From the NCBI GenBank assembly GCA_000733355.1, contig JNVV01000032.1, positions 267,134-331,133 on the forward strand: a stretch of 64,000 nucleotides of DNA. Direction: 5' to 3'. Both the position numbers and the translations under genes were made by a program. The notes beneath the pieces are model-generated. The model was not told where the DNA came from and did no database searches. It saw only the letters and a program-made list of their open reading frames with translations. Source of the DNA: Falciphora oryzae (Eukaryota > Ascomycota > Sordariomycetes > Magnaporthales > Magnaporthaceae). Below, piece by piece: positions 22,475-33,200 of this stretch (its first letter is position 1; every line of letters begins with the position of its first letter).

Positions 22475-25400
22475 ATGACTTGCCAACAGAGACAGGATGA
22501 GCTATTCCATGAGCTCCAGCACCATCATGAGGAGTCTCTCAAAACACTTAGGTCACTGGAAGCTCTCACCGCAGGCAACCACACAGCCGTGACCGATACC
22601 AGCAGCAATACCAACAGACGCCGGGCAAACAGCTTCTTCTCTTGCGGAGCGCCCGAGATGGATCGAGGAGCCGGCAGCAGCGGCGGCGGCGAGGTGCCGC
22701 CGCCCGGATCGCCGTCCCTCCAGGCCACCCGTGTGCCTCTTTCACCAATACCACTCTCGTCGTCGCCGCCGAGGCCTATCACGCACACCCTCAGCATAGA
22801 CAGCCAGAACCTATCAGCACATTCTCCCCTACCAGGAACCGGCCTGAGCATCCTGTCGGGAGGGAAGCACATCCCGGTCTCGCTGTACAGCAACGAGTCG
22901 GACGTGGAGGAGGACACCGACTTCATCCCTCTCCTCCCCCTCGTCGACCACCAGCAGCCAAAGCTCCAGCAAGTACAGCAGCAACACAGCATCCCCATTC
23001 CACCCCGCTCCTCTCCACAGGACGACGAGGTCGCGTCGGCGCAAAAGCCCCTCCCCTCCCAGTCGTTCTCGGGCGAGCAGCTGGTGCGCCACATCCAGGA
23101 ACTCGACGAAGGGCGGGCCGGCACGCTCATCGCCCTCCTGGACGAGACGTGGCGGCGGAGGTCCGAGCTGGACGAGACCAGGCTGCTGGCCACGCGGGAG
23201 GACGAACTGTACGGGAGCGCGACGTACGAGGTCTACGACGTGGGCAGGGACTCGGTCGCCACTCCGCAGCACGACGACAGGGGAAGCACCAATGACGGGG
23301 CGCTGGATCTGGAGACTGTATGGAACACGGTCAAGGTAAGCGATATGGACATTAGCCCTCGTCCCTGCCCTGATTATCAGATATTGATCATCGAGTAACG
23401 AAAAAAAAAATTTCTCTTTTTTTTTCTCTTTTTTTCTTCTCTTTTTTTCTTCTCTTTTTTTCTTCTCTTTTTTTCTTCTCTTTTTTTCTTCTCTTTTTTT
23501 CTTCTCTTTTTTTCTTCTCTTTCCCCCCCTTTTTTTTTCCTTTCTTTCTTTTCCGGTATGCCCTTACTTATATGTTTTGCGTTTAGGATGTCAACCCAGT
23601 GATAACTAGGCAAGACCACCACGGCCCTCTAAGGTCCGCGGGAGGCGCAGTTGGCCGGATGACGTGAGTACACAATCTTCTGAGTGTCCAAATACCGGGC
23701 TCCCCCCGGTCACTCTAAGGAGCACCGCACTAACCGACAACAGAATCTTGCAAGAGCCATCACCTATCATGCTCAGCACAACACATCTAACCATGGCCAA
23801 GCACTTTGACATGGACGAGCTGATCCAGCATCTGGTCACGCCACAAGGAAACAAGGGGAAGACACGGGTATGTTTTCACAAGCCCCCTTGTCCGCTCCTC
23901 TGCCTTTGTTGACAATCCCCTTATCTCCCTACAGGCCTACATGCAGCACCGGGCCTTTGAATCGGCCGAGGTCAGGCAGCGCAGCTTTTTCTTCGTGTTC
24001 AAATACTACACCGCAGTAGGCGAAGGCCTCATCCCGGCGCCATACCAGCAATACGACCGTCGGCCGCAAGACTACAAGGCCCCGGACCACATCGAGATCA
24101 CCGAGTGCAGCTCGGTGCTGGCGCTGTCGCTGGGGGGCCCTCCGGTCAGCCCGATCTACATGCGCGGGCGCAGGCGGCGCAGCTACCAGGCGGGCAAGGT
24201 GTTTGACCACTTTGCGCCGTGGCACCTGCTGAGCATCCAGAGCTTCGCGGATAACGAGCACTCGATGCGCAGCGACGACGCCAAGAAGCCCTTCTACAGC
24301 GGCCCTTACGCCTTCCTGGACTCGCTGGCGGCCGAGTACCGGGACGCGGCCAAGCGGTACACGCTGCTCAACGAGATGATCACCAAGCTGATCACGCCGT
24401 CGAGCCAGTTCATGTTCGAGGTCAAGCTCCGGGACAAGCTGCTGTTCGAGGACAAGTACTTCACCTACAGCCGGCGGTACTTCTGGGCCTACAACAGCCT
24501 GGCCCTGATCAACGAGGGCATCAAGTCCATGATCGCCGCCTACGGGGACACGTTCAACGGCGAGTTCTGGGAGGGCAGGCACCGGACGCTGTGGCCGCTG
24601 CCCACCGAGGAGAGCTTCGGGTCGGCCGAGGCGCGGAGGAACTACCTAGAAAAGATGGCGGCGCTGCGCGAGGAGCTGAAGCGCACGATCCACGAGCTCT
24701 GGGCGGTGCACCACAGGAATGAGGGCTTGCGCAGGGAGATCAAGAGCCTGCGCGAGCAACTTTTCAGCGGAAGCAGTGTCAAGGAGTCTCGTAGGGCGAT
24801 CGAGCAGGGAGACAACATCAAGATCCTGACGAGCGTGTCCATGATCTTCCTGCCCCTGACTTTTGTGACGGTATGTGGCTTTCCGATGTTCTTTGCATGG
24901 CTATTTTTCTATAGACTTGTGAGAGACAAGAGCAATGCTAATTACCTAGTATTTGGCCGCCTTACAGTCCGTATTCGGCATCACCGAGTTCGACATCTCC
25001 CCCGAAGACTGGAGGTTCGCCACGACCATGGTCTGCGTGTGCGTCCCCTTCTTCGTGCTCATCATCGTCCTGCAGACGCAGGCCGGGATGGAGATGTGCA
25101 AGCGGCTGGGCGGCAGCCTGAAGGGCTACTTCCAGGGCGAGGACGAGCAGACAAAGTACCGGCGCGAGCTGCAGTCGCTGGCGGGCCGGGTCGACGAGGG
25201 GGTGCGCATGGTGACGAGGGTGACGACGACCACCACTGCCGAAGGAGGAGACGGGGGAGGCGGCGGCAGCAGTCCCGGCAGCGGGAACGGGAAGAAGCAG
25301 CCACTCCTGTTTGGGCGGCGCAAGAAGGCGGAGCTCGGGGGCGGGCCGGCGGCGGCGGCTGCGGGTGATGATGTGGGGGCGGCGAGGGGGGCATTTGTCA

Positions 25401-25480
25401 GGGGAGGGTGGCTTTGGGGCTGGCGTAGGGTTTTTATTGGTGGCCAACCGCGAATTAAATCTGCCGATGAGAATGTCTGA
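22475..25480 (+). CDS. CorA-like two-transmembrane membrane protein
   Basis: Resembles the large fungal group of CorA-superfamily (Mg2+ transporter-like) proteins. Five exons, 22475-23335, 23587-23663, 23744-23867, 23935-24870 and 24968-25480, give 836 residues. The first ~290 residues are Ser/Pro/Gln-rich and probably disordered. A soluble domain follows (about 320-640), ending in a charged helix (NYLEKMAALREELKRTIHEL). Two hydrophobic segments lie at about 648-672 (SMIFLPLTFVT) and 685-705. Where true CorA channels have the GMN signature after the first membrane helix, this protein reads SVFGIT, so metal transport is uncertain. The C-terminus is Gly/Ala-rich and basic. The join at 24870/24968 falls inside the first membrane segment and keeps it continuous. 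Intron 1 carries a long pyrimidine microsatellite. The first ATG in frame was taken as start. Confidence 0.85.
23413..23540 (+). repeat. 13-base pyrimidine microsatellite inside an intron
   Basis: Seven to eight copies of a unit of seven T plus CTTCTC, then C- and T-runs. It lies within intron 1 (23336-23586) of the CorA-like gene, on the coding strand. Confidence 0.85.
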
Positions 25481-25798
25481 CACGATTTGTAAAATGCCGT
25501 CGCTATCAAAGCGGCTGCCCTCGTTTTTGAGAATGTCTGTTCGAGGTTGGTGTCGATCTGGGCGTATTTCCCCTGTGTTCTCATCCCTCATTTGCCTTTT
25601 TGGGTATCGAGTTTGTTTCTTTCCTTGCTCTTTCGGCTTGGCCTTTTCACGATCAGCGTTCTTTTAGGTTACATGTTAACGCGGAGATTCATATCGCCAT
25701 TTCCCTGCTCCCAATGGGTTTCCACATTGAAGTGTTTGGCGATATTATCCTGAAAATTGTGCCGCCGAGTTCAACTCTGTCTATGCTGTTCCCCATCC
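25481..25798. other. Convergent 3' intergenic spacer (CorA-like / BOL2)
   Basis: A 318-base spacer between two stop codons facing each other. It contains only presumed 3' UTR and terminator sequence, with no gene. Confidence 0.6.
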
Positions 25799-26233
25799 TC
25801 ATTCCTTCACGCCAACCACTTGACCGTTCTCTGTGCCGTCCATCGACGGGCCATCGGCCACGCCAGCGACAGCCTTATCGCGCTCCCACTCTTCCGGGGT
25901 CTGGCACTTGGCGGTCCAGGCGTGGATCTGCGCAATCTCCTCCTTGAGCGCTGCGTTGACCAGCCGATGCCTCTTGAGCGAGTTCTTGCCCGCGAACTCG
26001 GGCGAGACGATCAGGGTGGTAAAGGCTTGTCCACAACCCCCTGGAATCAGGACGTTAGTTGCGTCTTTTTTATTAGGCGGAGGAAGGCTTCAGGACTGCC
26101 TTGAGGTGGGGTCGTGAGAAAAGATGAGTAAAGTGAACTGACCTGACATGTCAGTGACCTCCACATGGATCGCCTTGAGCCTCTCGGTGAGGGCAGCCTT
26201 GATGGACGCGTCCGTGATGGAAGCGGCAGCCAT
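25799..26233 (-). CDS. BOL2: BOL2/FRA2 BolA-like iron-regulatory protein
   Basis: Cytosolic BolA-fold protein that binds monothiol glutaredoxins (Grx3/4) and a [2Fe-2S] cluster to signal iron status. Two exons, 26233-26143 and 26040-25799, give 110 residues. The BolA core is intact: [15 protein letters not shown], then [20 protein letters not shown] and IHAWTAK, ending TPEEW. Cys33 and His70 match in context and spacing (37 residues) the cluster ligands Cys66 and His103 of yeast Fra2, which separates it from the mitochondrial BolA types. The start at 26233 has a strong context (ACCATGG). An in-frame upstream ATG at 26338 would add 35 Arg/Ser-rich residues (see findings). It is divergent from NIF3, 403 bases apart. 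Confidence 0.94.
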
Positions 26234-26636
26234 GGTACCTTTGGGGGAAGAAGGGAAGTTATCAGATTGATAAGATGCTGCCGAGGCGCGACGCGATCGG
26301 GAACGTCTGCGCTGGGATTTGACGCATTGCCCCGCCATCCAATGTGGAGCCTACCTACCACGTAGGCCTGGAGGAAAACTGATGGCGTCACCAGCAGCAT
26401 GTCCAGCGATCGTCACTCCCTGCTCAAGCTCCCCCGGCGAGAGCTCCAGTGGGGTAAACGCTTGTAAGCAGCGGGAAAACCGCCACTCACAGTGTAGCAA
26501 ACTCGCCGCTAAATCAACTCATACATGTTCGGGCAGCCATTCGGGCTCATTTAGACGCCTCACTTAGTTGTGATTTTATGACTCCACGAGCTCATTTTTT
26601 TGAAGCTCGGAAGAGTCTATTGATTGCGCCTGGTGG
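26234..26636. promoter_or_regulatory. Shared upstream region of BOL2 (-) and NIF3 (+)
   Basis: A 403-base divergent intergenic region expected to hold both promoters. An in-frame extension of BOL2 runs 105 bases into it. No specific binding sites could be assigned. Confidence 0.5.
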
Positions 26637-27939
26637 ATGTCACGTCTTGCAAAATCCGCGGCGACGTTCATACGTCTCAGAGTGCCAAGGTCTCACTTCG
26701 CTGGCCGGATCAACACCTTGACGGCGGGCTCATCGAGAATCACATCAAAGCCTCTGCACAAAACGAGCTACATCGTGGCGAGGACAGTCTTCACCATGGC
26801 TGCTCGCCCTCACCCCTATACCCAAGCCGTGGTGTCGGCAATGAGGTCACTGTATGCCATCCTTTCTTAAATATAACCACCCGGCGGCTCTGCCAGGCGA
26901 GAACTTTGCTAACCAATGACCAATGCCAGGTACCCTGAGGAGCTTGCAGACAGGGCCTGGGACAACGTCGGTCTCCTCCTGGAGAATCTCGCCCCAGCTG
27001 ACCCAGAAACTATCCCTTCTCCGCTCGTGCTCCTCACAAACGACGTGACTCCCAACGTCGTGGACGAGGCCATCGCCAAGCGAGCCACAGTCATCGTCAG
27101 CTACCGTAAGGAGCCCTTCCTCAACCCCCCTGATCTCGTACTGGCGGGAGCCTACAGCAAGACTAAACCACGACACTATAAGACCCCCCAATCTTCAGGG
27201 GCCTCAAGTCCATCACCCTGGATGACCCGCAGCAGAAGTTCCTGCTGCGGCTGGTCCAGAACAACATTGCCGTCTACAGCCCCCACACCGCCGTCGACGC
27301 CACCCCCGGCGGCCTCAACGACTGGCTCGCCGACGCCGTCACCTNNNNNNNNNNNNNNNNNNNNNNNNNNNNNNNNNNNNNNNNNNNNNNNNNNNNNNNN
27401 NNNNNNNNNNNNNNNNNNNNNNNNNNNNNNNNNNNNNNNNNNNNNNNNNNNNNNNNNNNNNNNNNNNNNNNNNNNNNNNNNNNNNNNNNNNNNNNNNNNN
27501 NNNNNNNNNNNNNNNNNNNNNNNNNNNNNNNNNNNNNNNNNNNNNNNNNNNNNNNNNNNNNNNNNNNNNNNNNNNNNNNNNNNNNNNNNNNNNNNNNNNN
27601 NNNNNNNNNNNNNNGCGCGCGGCGCGCCTGGCCGCCGCTAAGGTGGCCTCGGTCGCCGTCTGCGCCGGCTCCGGCGCCGACGTGCTGCAGGGTGTCGATG
27701 CTGATGTGATCGTCACGGGCGAGATGAGCCACCACGCCGCGCTGCGCCTCACCATGCTCGGCAAGTACGTCGTCACCGTCTTTCACAGCAACTCGGAGCG
27801 CGCGTTCCTGCGCGAGGTGCTCCGGGGGAAGCTGGCCGAGTCTCTTGGCGGGCTGTACGCCGGCCCGCCGGCCGAGGTGGTCGTGAGCGAGGCGGATGCC
27901 GATCCCTACGAGATATGGGACGTGGACAACCTTGGGTGA
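26637..27939 (+). CDS. NIF3: NIF3-family protein (gapped by unknown bases)
   Basis: Conserved metal-binding NIF3/DUF34 family, often annotated as GTP cyclohydrolase type 2-like but of unsettled function. Exons: 26637-26851, 26930-27105 and 27183 onwards. Exon 3 is interrupted by 270 N (27345-27614) and resumes at 27615 to the stop at 27939. Signatures present are WDNVGLLL near the start of the fold, SYHPPIF (metal-binding His, rebuilt by the second splice), YSPHTAVDATPGG before the gap, and TGEMSHHAAL and FHSNSER after it. The first ~50 residues are rich in Arg, Ser and Thr and poor in acidic residues, compatible with a mitochondrial presequence. A second Met at about residue 54 would give a form without it. 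The frames on either side of the gap do not agree for a 270-base gap, so the gap size is wrong or another intron is hidden. Confidence 0.93.
27345..27614. other. Assembly gap (270 N) inside NIF3
   Basis: Unknown bases in the sequence, lying within exon 3 of NIF3. Confidence 1.
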
Positions 27940-28327
27940 GGGGTGTGTGCTTTTGACGCAGCAGATAAACCTTGAACCGTCGACAAGCCTAAGTGTTGGA
28001 AGGATAATTAACGGTCGCACGAAGGGAAAAGGCATTGCACGGGGAATCCCCAATGGCCAGGGACTCCGGGATTGAGAGGCCCCGCCTCTCTGACACGGAG
28101 GGCCCGGCATGGGGATTGCCGGTCATGCACGGAGATCACCGGTTATGCACGGAGGCGGTGCAAATTACAAGTCAAACCCCGGCACCGGGGTTTGCCTTGT
28201 ACTGCCGCGCCCCGCGGCCTCCGTGGATGGGATATATCTATCCAGAAGGGCTCGCACGAGGAGCCCTCCCGTTGTACTTAAAAGACAGACGACTTTTGGA
28301 TACATAGAATATACCAAAGCCTTCTCA
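27940..28327. mobile_element. Putative LTR-like remnant next to the copia inverted repeat
   Basis: A TGTTGGAAGG motif at 27993, characteristic of the 5' end of many Ty1/copia long terminal repeats, is followed by about 320 bases rich in short GC palindromes (GGGGAATCCCC; CCCCGGCACCGGGG). The copia-derived coding fragment starts at 28328. I could not identify the other LTR end, a primer-binding site or a target-site duplication, so the LTR call is tentative. Confidence 0.35.
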
Positions 28328-28930
28328 CCCCATTTCCTAATTACAGGAATGGTTGTCCCGTCCCTTCGTACGATGTTGTCGTCGACGTTGTTGAAGTAGC
28401 ATTTCAACCTGTCGGCGTCGTGCAGGCAAAATAGGAACGGTGTTTGGGAATTAAGGATATGGTACGTGACCTCCCTAAAGGGGTTTTCCATTCGCATCGT
28501 ACCGATGGAAGTCTCCACGTTGTTACTTCCAAATCTGACCTCTGTCGAGCGAAGCGTCGGACCAGTTCGTGCTGCACAACCAGTACAGTACGACCTACTA
28601 AGGCGAGCTTTGGGATACCAGCGCCGCACGAGTTTCCACAGTTGGAAAGTGCCAGGTGGAGGCATACCTGAGAGAAAACCCTCGTGCGAAGATCGACTGG
28701 ACGCCAGGCTTAACAGAGGTCAGATTTGGAGGCAACAACGTGGAGACTTCCATCGGTACGATGCGAATGGAAAACCCCCTTGGGGAGGTTACGTACCATA
28801 TCTTTAATTCCCAAACACCGTTCCTATTTTGCCTGCACGACGCCGACAGGTTGAAATGCTACTTCAACAACGTCGACGACAACATCGTACGAAGGGACGG
28901 GACAATCATTCCTGTAATTAGGAAATGGGG
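28328..28930. mobile_element. Ty1/copia-type pol fragment in inverted-repeat (hairpin) arrangement
   Basis: Two 218-base arms, 28328-28545 and 28713-28930, are reverse complements with seven mismatches, around a 167-base loop. Both arms are open and encode the same peptide, on the minus strand in the left arm and the plus strand in the right. It includes TPFLFCLHDADRLKCYFNN and ends PVIRKWG, resembling the region between protease and integrase of fungal Ty1/copia polyproteins. The rest of the element (gag, integrase core, reverse transcriptase) is absent, so this is a dead, rearranged remnant. It sits between the convergent 3' ends of NIF3 and VPS51. Confidence 0.85.
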
Positions 28931-28943
28931 ACACCCATTCTGT

Positions 28944-28957
28944 TGATATCGATATCA
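28944..28957. repeat. 14-base perfect palindrome at the edge of the transposon remnant
   Basis: TGATATCGATATCA reads identically on both strands and starts 14 bases after the right arm of the inverted repeat ends. Confidence 0.8.
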
Positions 28958-29141
28958 GCGTGCCACGAACACTAAGGTTTCCGAGGGAACAGATTGCACA
29001 AGTCCAAATAAGCCGAGGCGTTGACTGAACTATTACAGTCGAGCCTTCGACCTAGTCTCATCAGTTTCGTCTTTAATTGGGGTATAATGCTCGTGTCTCC
29101 TAGTTTTAAAGCAGTCAAATGCATAGAGGTCTTTCCCGACC

Positions 29142-30208
29142 CTAGTCGCCGTCGCTCTCACTCTCTTCGTCGTCATCTTCACTCTCCTCCTCCTTCTGCT
29201 CCTTATCCCGTGCGTCAACGCCACTCCGTATAGCATCGTCGCCCGCTTCCAGACATGTGGCCACATCGGGCCCGCCGACGCCCCGTTCCTTCCACGACGC
29301 GAGCAGCCTCCTCGGCAGCACCCACTCCTTCTGTGCCTCGTCGAGCTTGCCGTCGTCGACGAGCTCGCGCACCCGCGCCGGCGCGGCCAGGACCAGCCGC
29401 GCGACCTCCCGCGCCCGCTCCCTGCGCGCCTTCTCGGCCGCCCGGTCGCCGCGCTCTTCTGGCGGCCGGACGTCGCGCCGCATCTCCTCCCGTATTGACG
29501 AGGCCTGGCTGTAAATGTGTGCGATTGCCGGGTCCAGCGTCGAGGCCATGGGGTTCAGCGGGTCCATATTTGCCCTCATCTGTAGTTTCATTCCGTCAAA
29601 AGCCCGTTAGTCAAATGTGTAGCGTATCAAGAGGCAAAGCGCATGCAAGCACGCAAAAGAGAGAAAAAAAAAAAAAAACGAAAAAAAAAACGAACCTTTC
29701 GTATCGTCTCGGTAGCCGTAATGAGCTTGCTGTAGTTGTCGTACACGAGCGCCTTCTTCTCGGCGTCCAGCGCCCGTGCCTCGGACAACACGCGCGTGTA
29801 GGTGCGCAGCAGGTCGGCGAGCGAGCTCTCGGCGGCGGCGCGCGCCACGAACGCGACCGCGTCGAAGCCCGGCGCGTCCATCTCGGACGGCGCCACCTCC
29901 GAGTAGCCGCCCACCAGGTCCTTGCCGTCGCCGTCTAGCGAGTCGTCCGTCACCTCGAGCGTCGGCGCCGCCGCCGCCTTCTTGAGGTTGTAGTACTCGC
30001 GCAGCGCGGCGCGGTTGCGTCGCGCGGCGCCGGCCTGCGCGCTGCCGGGGGCCGAGGTCGGCCCCGTTGCCGACGCTGTCGCATTGCTGCCGCTTGGCGA
30101 CGAGGTCTGGGATCGGGGGTCGTCGAGGGAGGGGCGGGATGAGGAGGTGGGCGTCTGGGTCGAGTGTACCCGGCGGGGGATCTCTCGTGGTGTTGCTATT
30201 GTGGACAT
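29142..30208 (-). CDS. VPS51: VPS51-type subunit of the GARP tethering complex
   Basis: Component of the GARP (and in animals EARP) tether that captures endosome-derived vesicles at the trans-Golgi. Two exons, 30208-29696 and 29579-29142, give 316 residues. The start ATG lies in the strong context GCCACCATGTC. After a Ser/Thr/Pro-rich head, the Vps51/Vps67 signature appears: RNRAALREYYNLKK, then an acidic stretch, a coiled helix and ALVYDNYSKLITATETIRK. The splice continues directly into MRANMDPLNPM, a very conserved junction. The C-terminal part is a charged helical region with a Glu/Asp tail. The short length agrees with fungal Vps51. Its intron contains A/T homopolymers (about 29659-29690). 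Confidence 0.92.
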
Positions 30209-33200
30209 GGTGGCTGAATTCAATCCAGACGGTATTGGTGACGGGCTCAGGAGGGTTACGCAGGCGACCCTGTCGGTATCTTCGGCAGCTTTTGGGAAGT
30301 TGAGCAGCAGCGCCTAGAGGCAACCTAGGCTGTCGGCTTGTGCTGGTCGAGGTAGCGTCTCAGATGGAGCAATGGATTGAGGCTGCATTGAGTTCTCCGA
30401 AAACGCCGCCAAACGGGTCTGTGACGTGGTCGTTCGGTCCACTTTGTGGAAGCTTAATGGGCCCAGTCGGACACAGCTGAGCTAATAAGTAAGCCCCTTC
30501 CCACCGCATTTTCCTGTTTCTCGATTTGATCCGAATCTCTTCCGCTTTTTTCTTTTTCTAGATCTCCCCTTGGTCGTCGTCGCCGTCAATTGACCGCGAC
30601 AGACCCAACAGTCAATCTCCAACCCCGGCGTTGACAGCTTCCCCCAACTTCGACCGATCGTCGAGCGACAGAAAGCACACACGGCCGTCGCTCGTTTGCA
30701 CGTCCACGGTCGCCTTTGCAACGTTGGGAGCAGCAGCACTCTTTGGGGTAGGGACAGGTCGTGTGGCGGCCTGCGGCTTGAACGGCTAATCCGCCTCGCC
30801 GGCCGCATTTCTTGAGTCTCTGGAACACACTCCTTTCTTTCCCACACTCGTACAGCACCGCCAGCAGCTAGGCTCTGTCTGTCTGTCTTCATCTATTTCC
30901 CTGTTTCTTGTTTGTGCCGTTCGTGCCGTTGCTTCTGGTCTGCCAGGTTAGGGGGGAGAAAAGGGTTCCGGGGTGCTTGGGCGGATAAGGTGCCGTCTGT
31001 CTAGCTGCTCTAGAACAAGGCCGAGCTGCTTGCGCATCGCCAATGTGCCCAGACACCAGATGACGCTAGTTGTTCTGCCATCTTCAGCCATCAGTGATGG
31101 AGCTGCTTGGTTCCCAGACGAGGCGATTCCCGCGCCCCTCAATTTCAGGCATGGTCGCCACAGGCTGTCGATGCGACTCCAGGCACCAACAACGTCTGGT
31201 ATGCGCATACGATCTTCGGATTGCAACCGGTGACTGTTCACAAGACGGTTCAGCCGGATGTGGTCTGACGTGCTGGGCCCTGTCGGTGTCTGTTCGCAGG
31301 AACAAATGTGCCAGCAGACAGTCCGCTCGCACCCGAGAAGCCATCTTCCAGCAGCACCAGTGACCATGGGGTATGCTAAAGGTCATCGGCGACAGGTGCA
31401 CGAGCGACATTCCTTCGCCCCGCAGGCAGCGTTGTCATCGGTCGTTACCCTGAACGATACGATTCGGACCAAGTCGACCATCGTTTGACGTGACGAACCG
31501 GACGTCGTCCGTATCTCCCGCCGGTGGAAGCGACTACCTCCTCGGGCGGCCCGGTGTCGACAAGGTGGCGCCTGGCGGGGTGATCGGTCTCCCAGGAGGA
31601 GCTTTTTTTGCCGGCTCACGATCGATGGCAGAGTTGCATCAGACCGCGAGAATATCTAACTCCTCATCGTCGACGTGGATGAACCCATGTAGCAGAAGCC
31701 AGAGTTGGCTTGCAGAATCGTCAACGGGGATTCTAGCATCCACTCTTGGGTCGAGGTCGAGTGGCAATCCGTCTGACGGGCGAGCGGTTTCGCTCTGGTT
31801 GAGGGGGAACTCGCGTCGCGATGCGCGCCTGGGCTGGGGCCAGATGGATCTTGGTTTAAGGGCCGCTCAAGTGGGTGCAAACAAAACATCAAATGGCCGA
31901 AAAGGTTAGGTGGGCCCTCCGGCTATGTTGATGTGATGAGGAGCCGCCTTTGTTAAGGTGTGTGGGAGGGTGGGCAGTGTATTTGAAGATGGAGGCACGC
32001 GAGAGAGTTAGCGGCAACACCATTCGAGCGAGGGACCGACAGCTGGATGCGTGGCAGCCGATGTGGGCGGGCGGCTGGCTGGCTCTTGCACCAGACTCCC
32101 TTCACCGGGCCTGGCGTCAAGAGCATCGAAGGCCTGCCACCGAAAATTCGAGGGGGAGGGGACCCACAGGAGCTACCATTGATAGGTGAGTTCCGCGCGG
32201 GTTGTTGTCAGGCGGGGTCGGTACACTGTGGCCAAGTGGTACACGACTGGGTACAAGTCTAAGGAATGAGCGAGCTCTTCGGACGCATATCGCTCTTCTG
32301 GACGACGACTACTCACCCGTCGGGGGACGCCCCAGCTTTTTTGCAATTTCTTTTTGCTCCTATGCCTCTCTACTATCTTCTCCATCTCTTCAATACATCT
32401 CCAACTCGTCTTTTGGCCTCAAAAGTGGCAAAAAGGGCGATGTTGTTGTCCAGGGCGGTTCGGACGGGAGCCCAAGGTTCGAGCGGCGGCGCGGCCGCCA
32501 ACATTGGAATCCGCCACATCGCTCGGTGTGCAATGAATTTATATTGAAAATATGGAGAATTGATCAAACAATCGGTTCCCCAAAAATCTTCTTTGTTTTG
32601 CCCCAATTGTGGTGGCTACTGGCGTTGGCGCAGTCGCGAGTGTGGTCCGAAAATGGGGACGCAAAACCAAAAGAAAGTGACAACAATGGCAGTCGGGTGG
32701 GATCAACCACGGTCCACCGCAGCCCCCCTGAACCGCAGCACGGATAACACGCCACCACGAAAATTCTCGAAGATGACATGGAACCCGCAAATTTGCGTCC
32801 GACACAGACCACAATGGAACTGGATGGTGGAAGCAGTCAAAGGCTGGTTCTTGCCCGCCTGGAGGGCACCGGCTCGCGGGCGCTGTCCTAGAACGAAGGC
32901 GGCGCGCCCAAACATTGAAAAGAACCTATGTCTTCTCTCCCCTGTGCCGAGCCCTCCGTCTTGCCTAGCTCCCGTACCTTGGACTAGCATCTAGCGTAGA
33001 GAGTATCGAACCCGTCATCGGCCGATATGTCTACGTTGACCGTGGATCTATTCAGACGCCTGCCAACCCGCTCCGAGTTTTGCTCGTCTGATCTAGTCTG
33101 GAGGCACAAATCTCCCGTCCCTTCCGTACCTGGATGGTTAGCACCAGCCAATAGACGCCTGGTTTTCTTGGTAGGATCAACCGGCGTTGCGTGCCACCGT

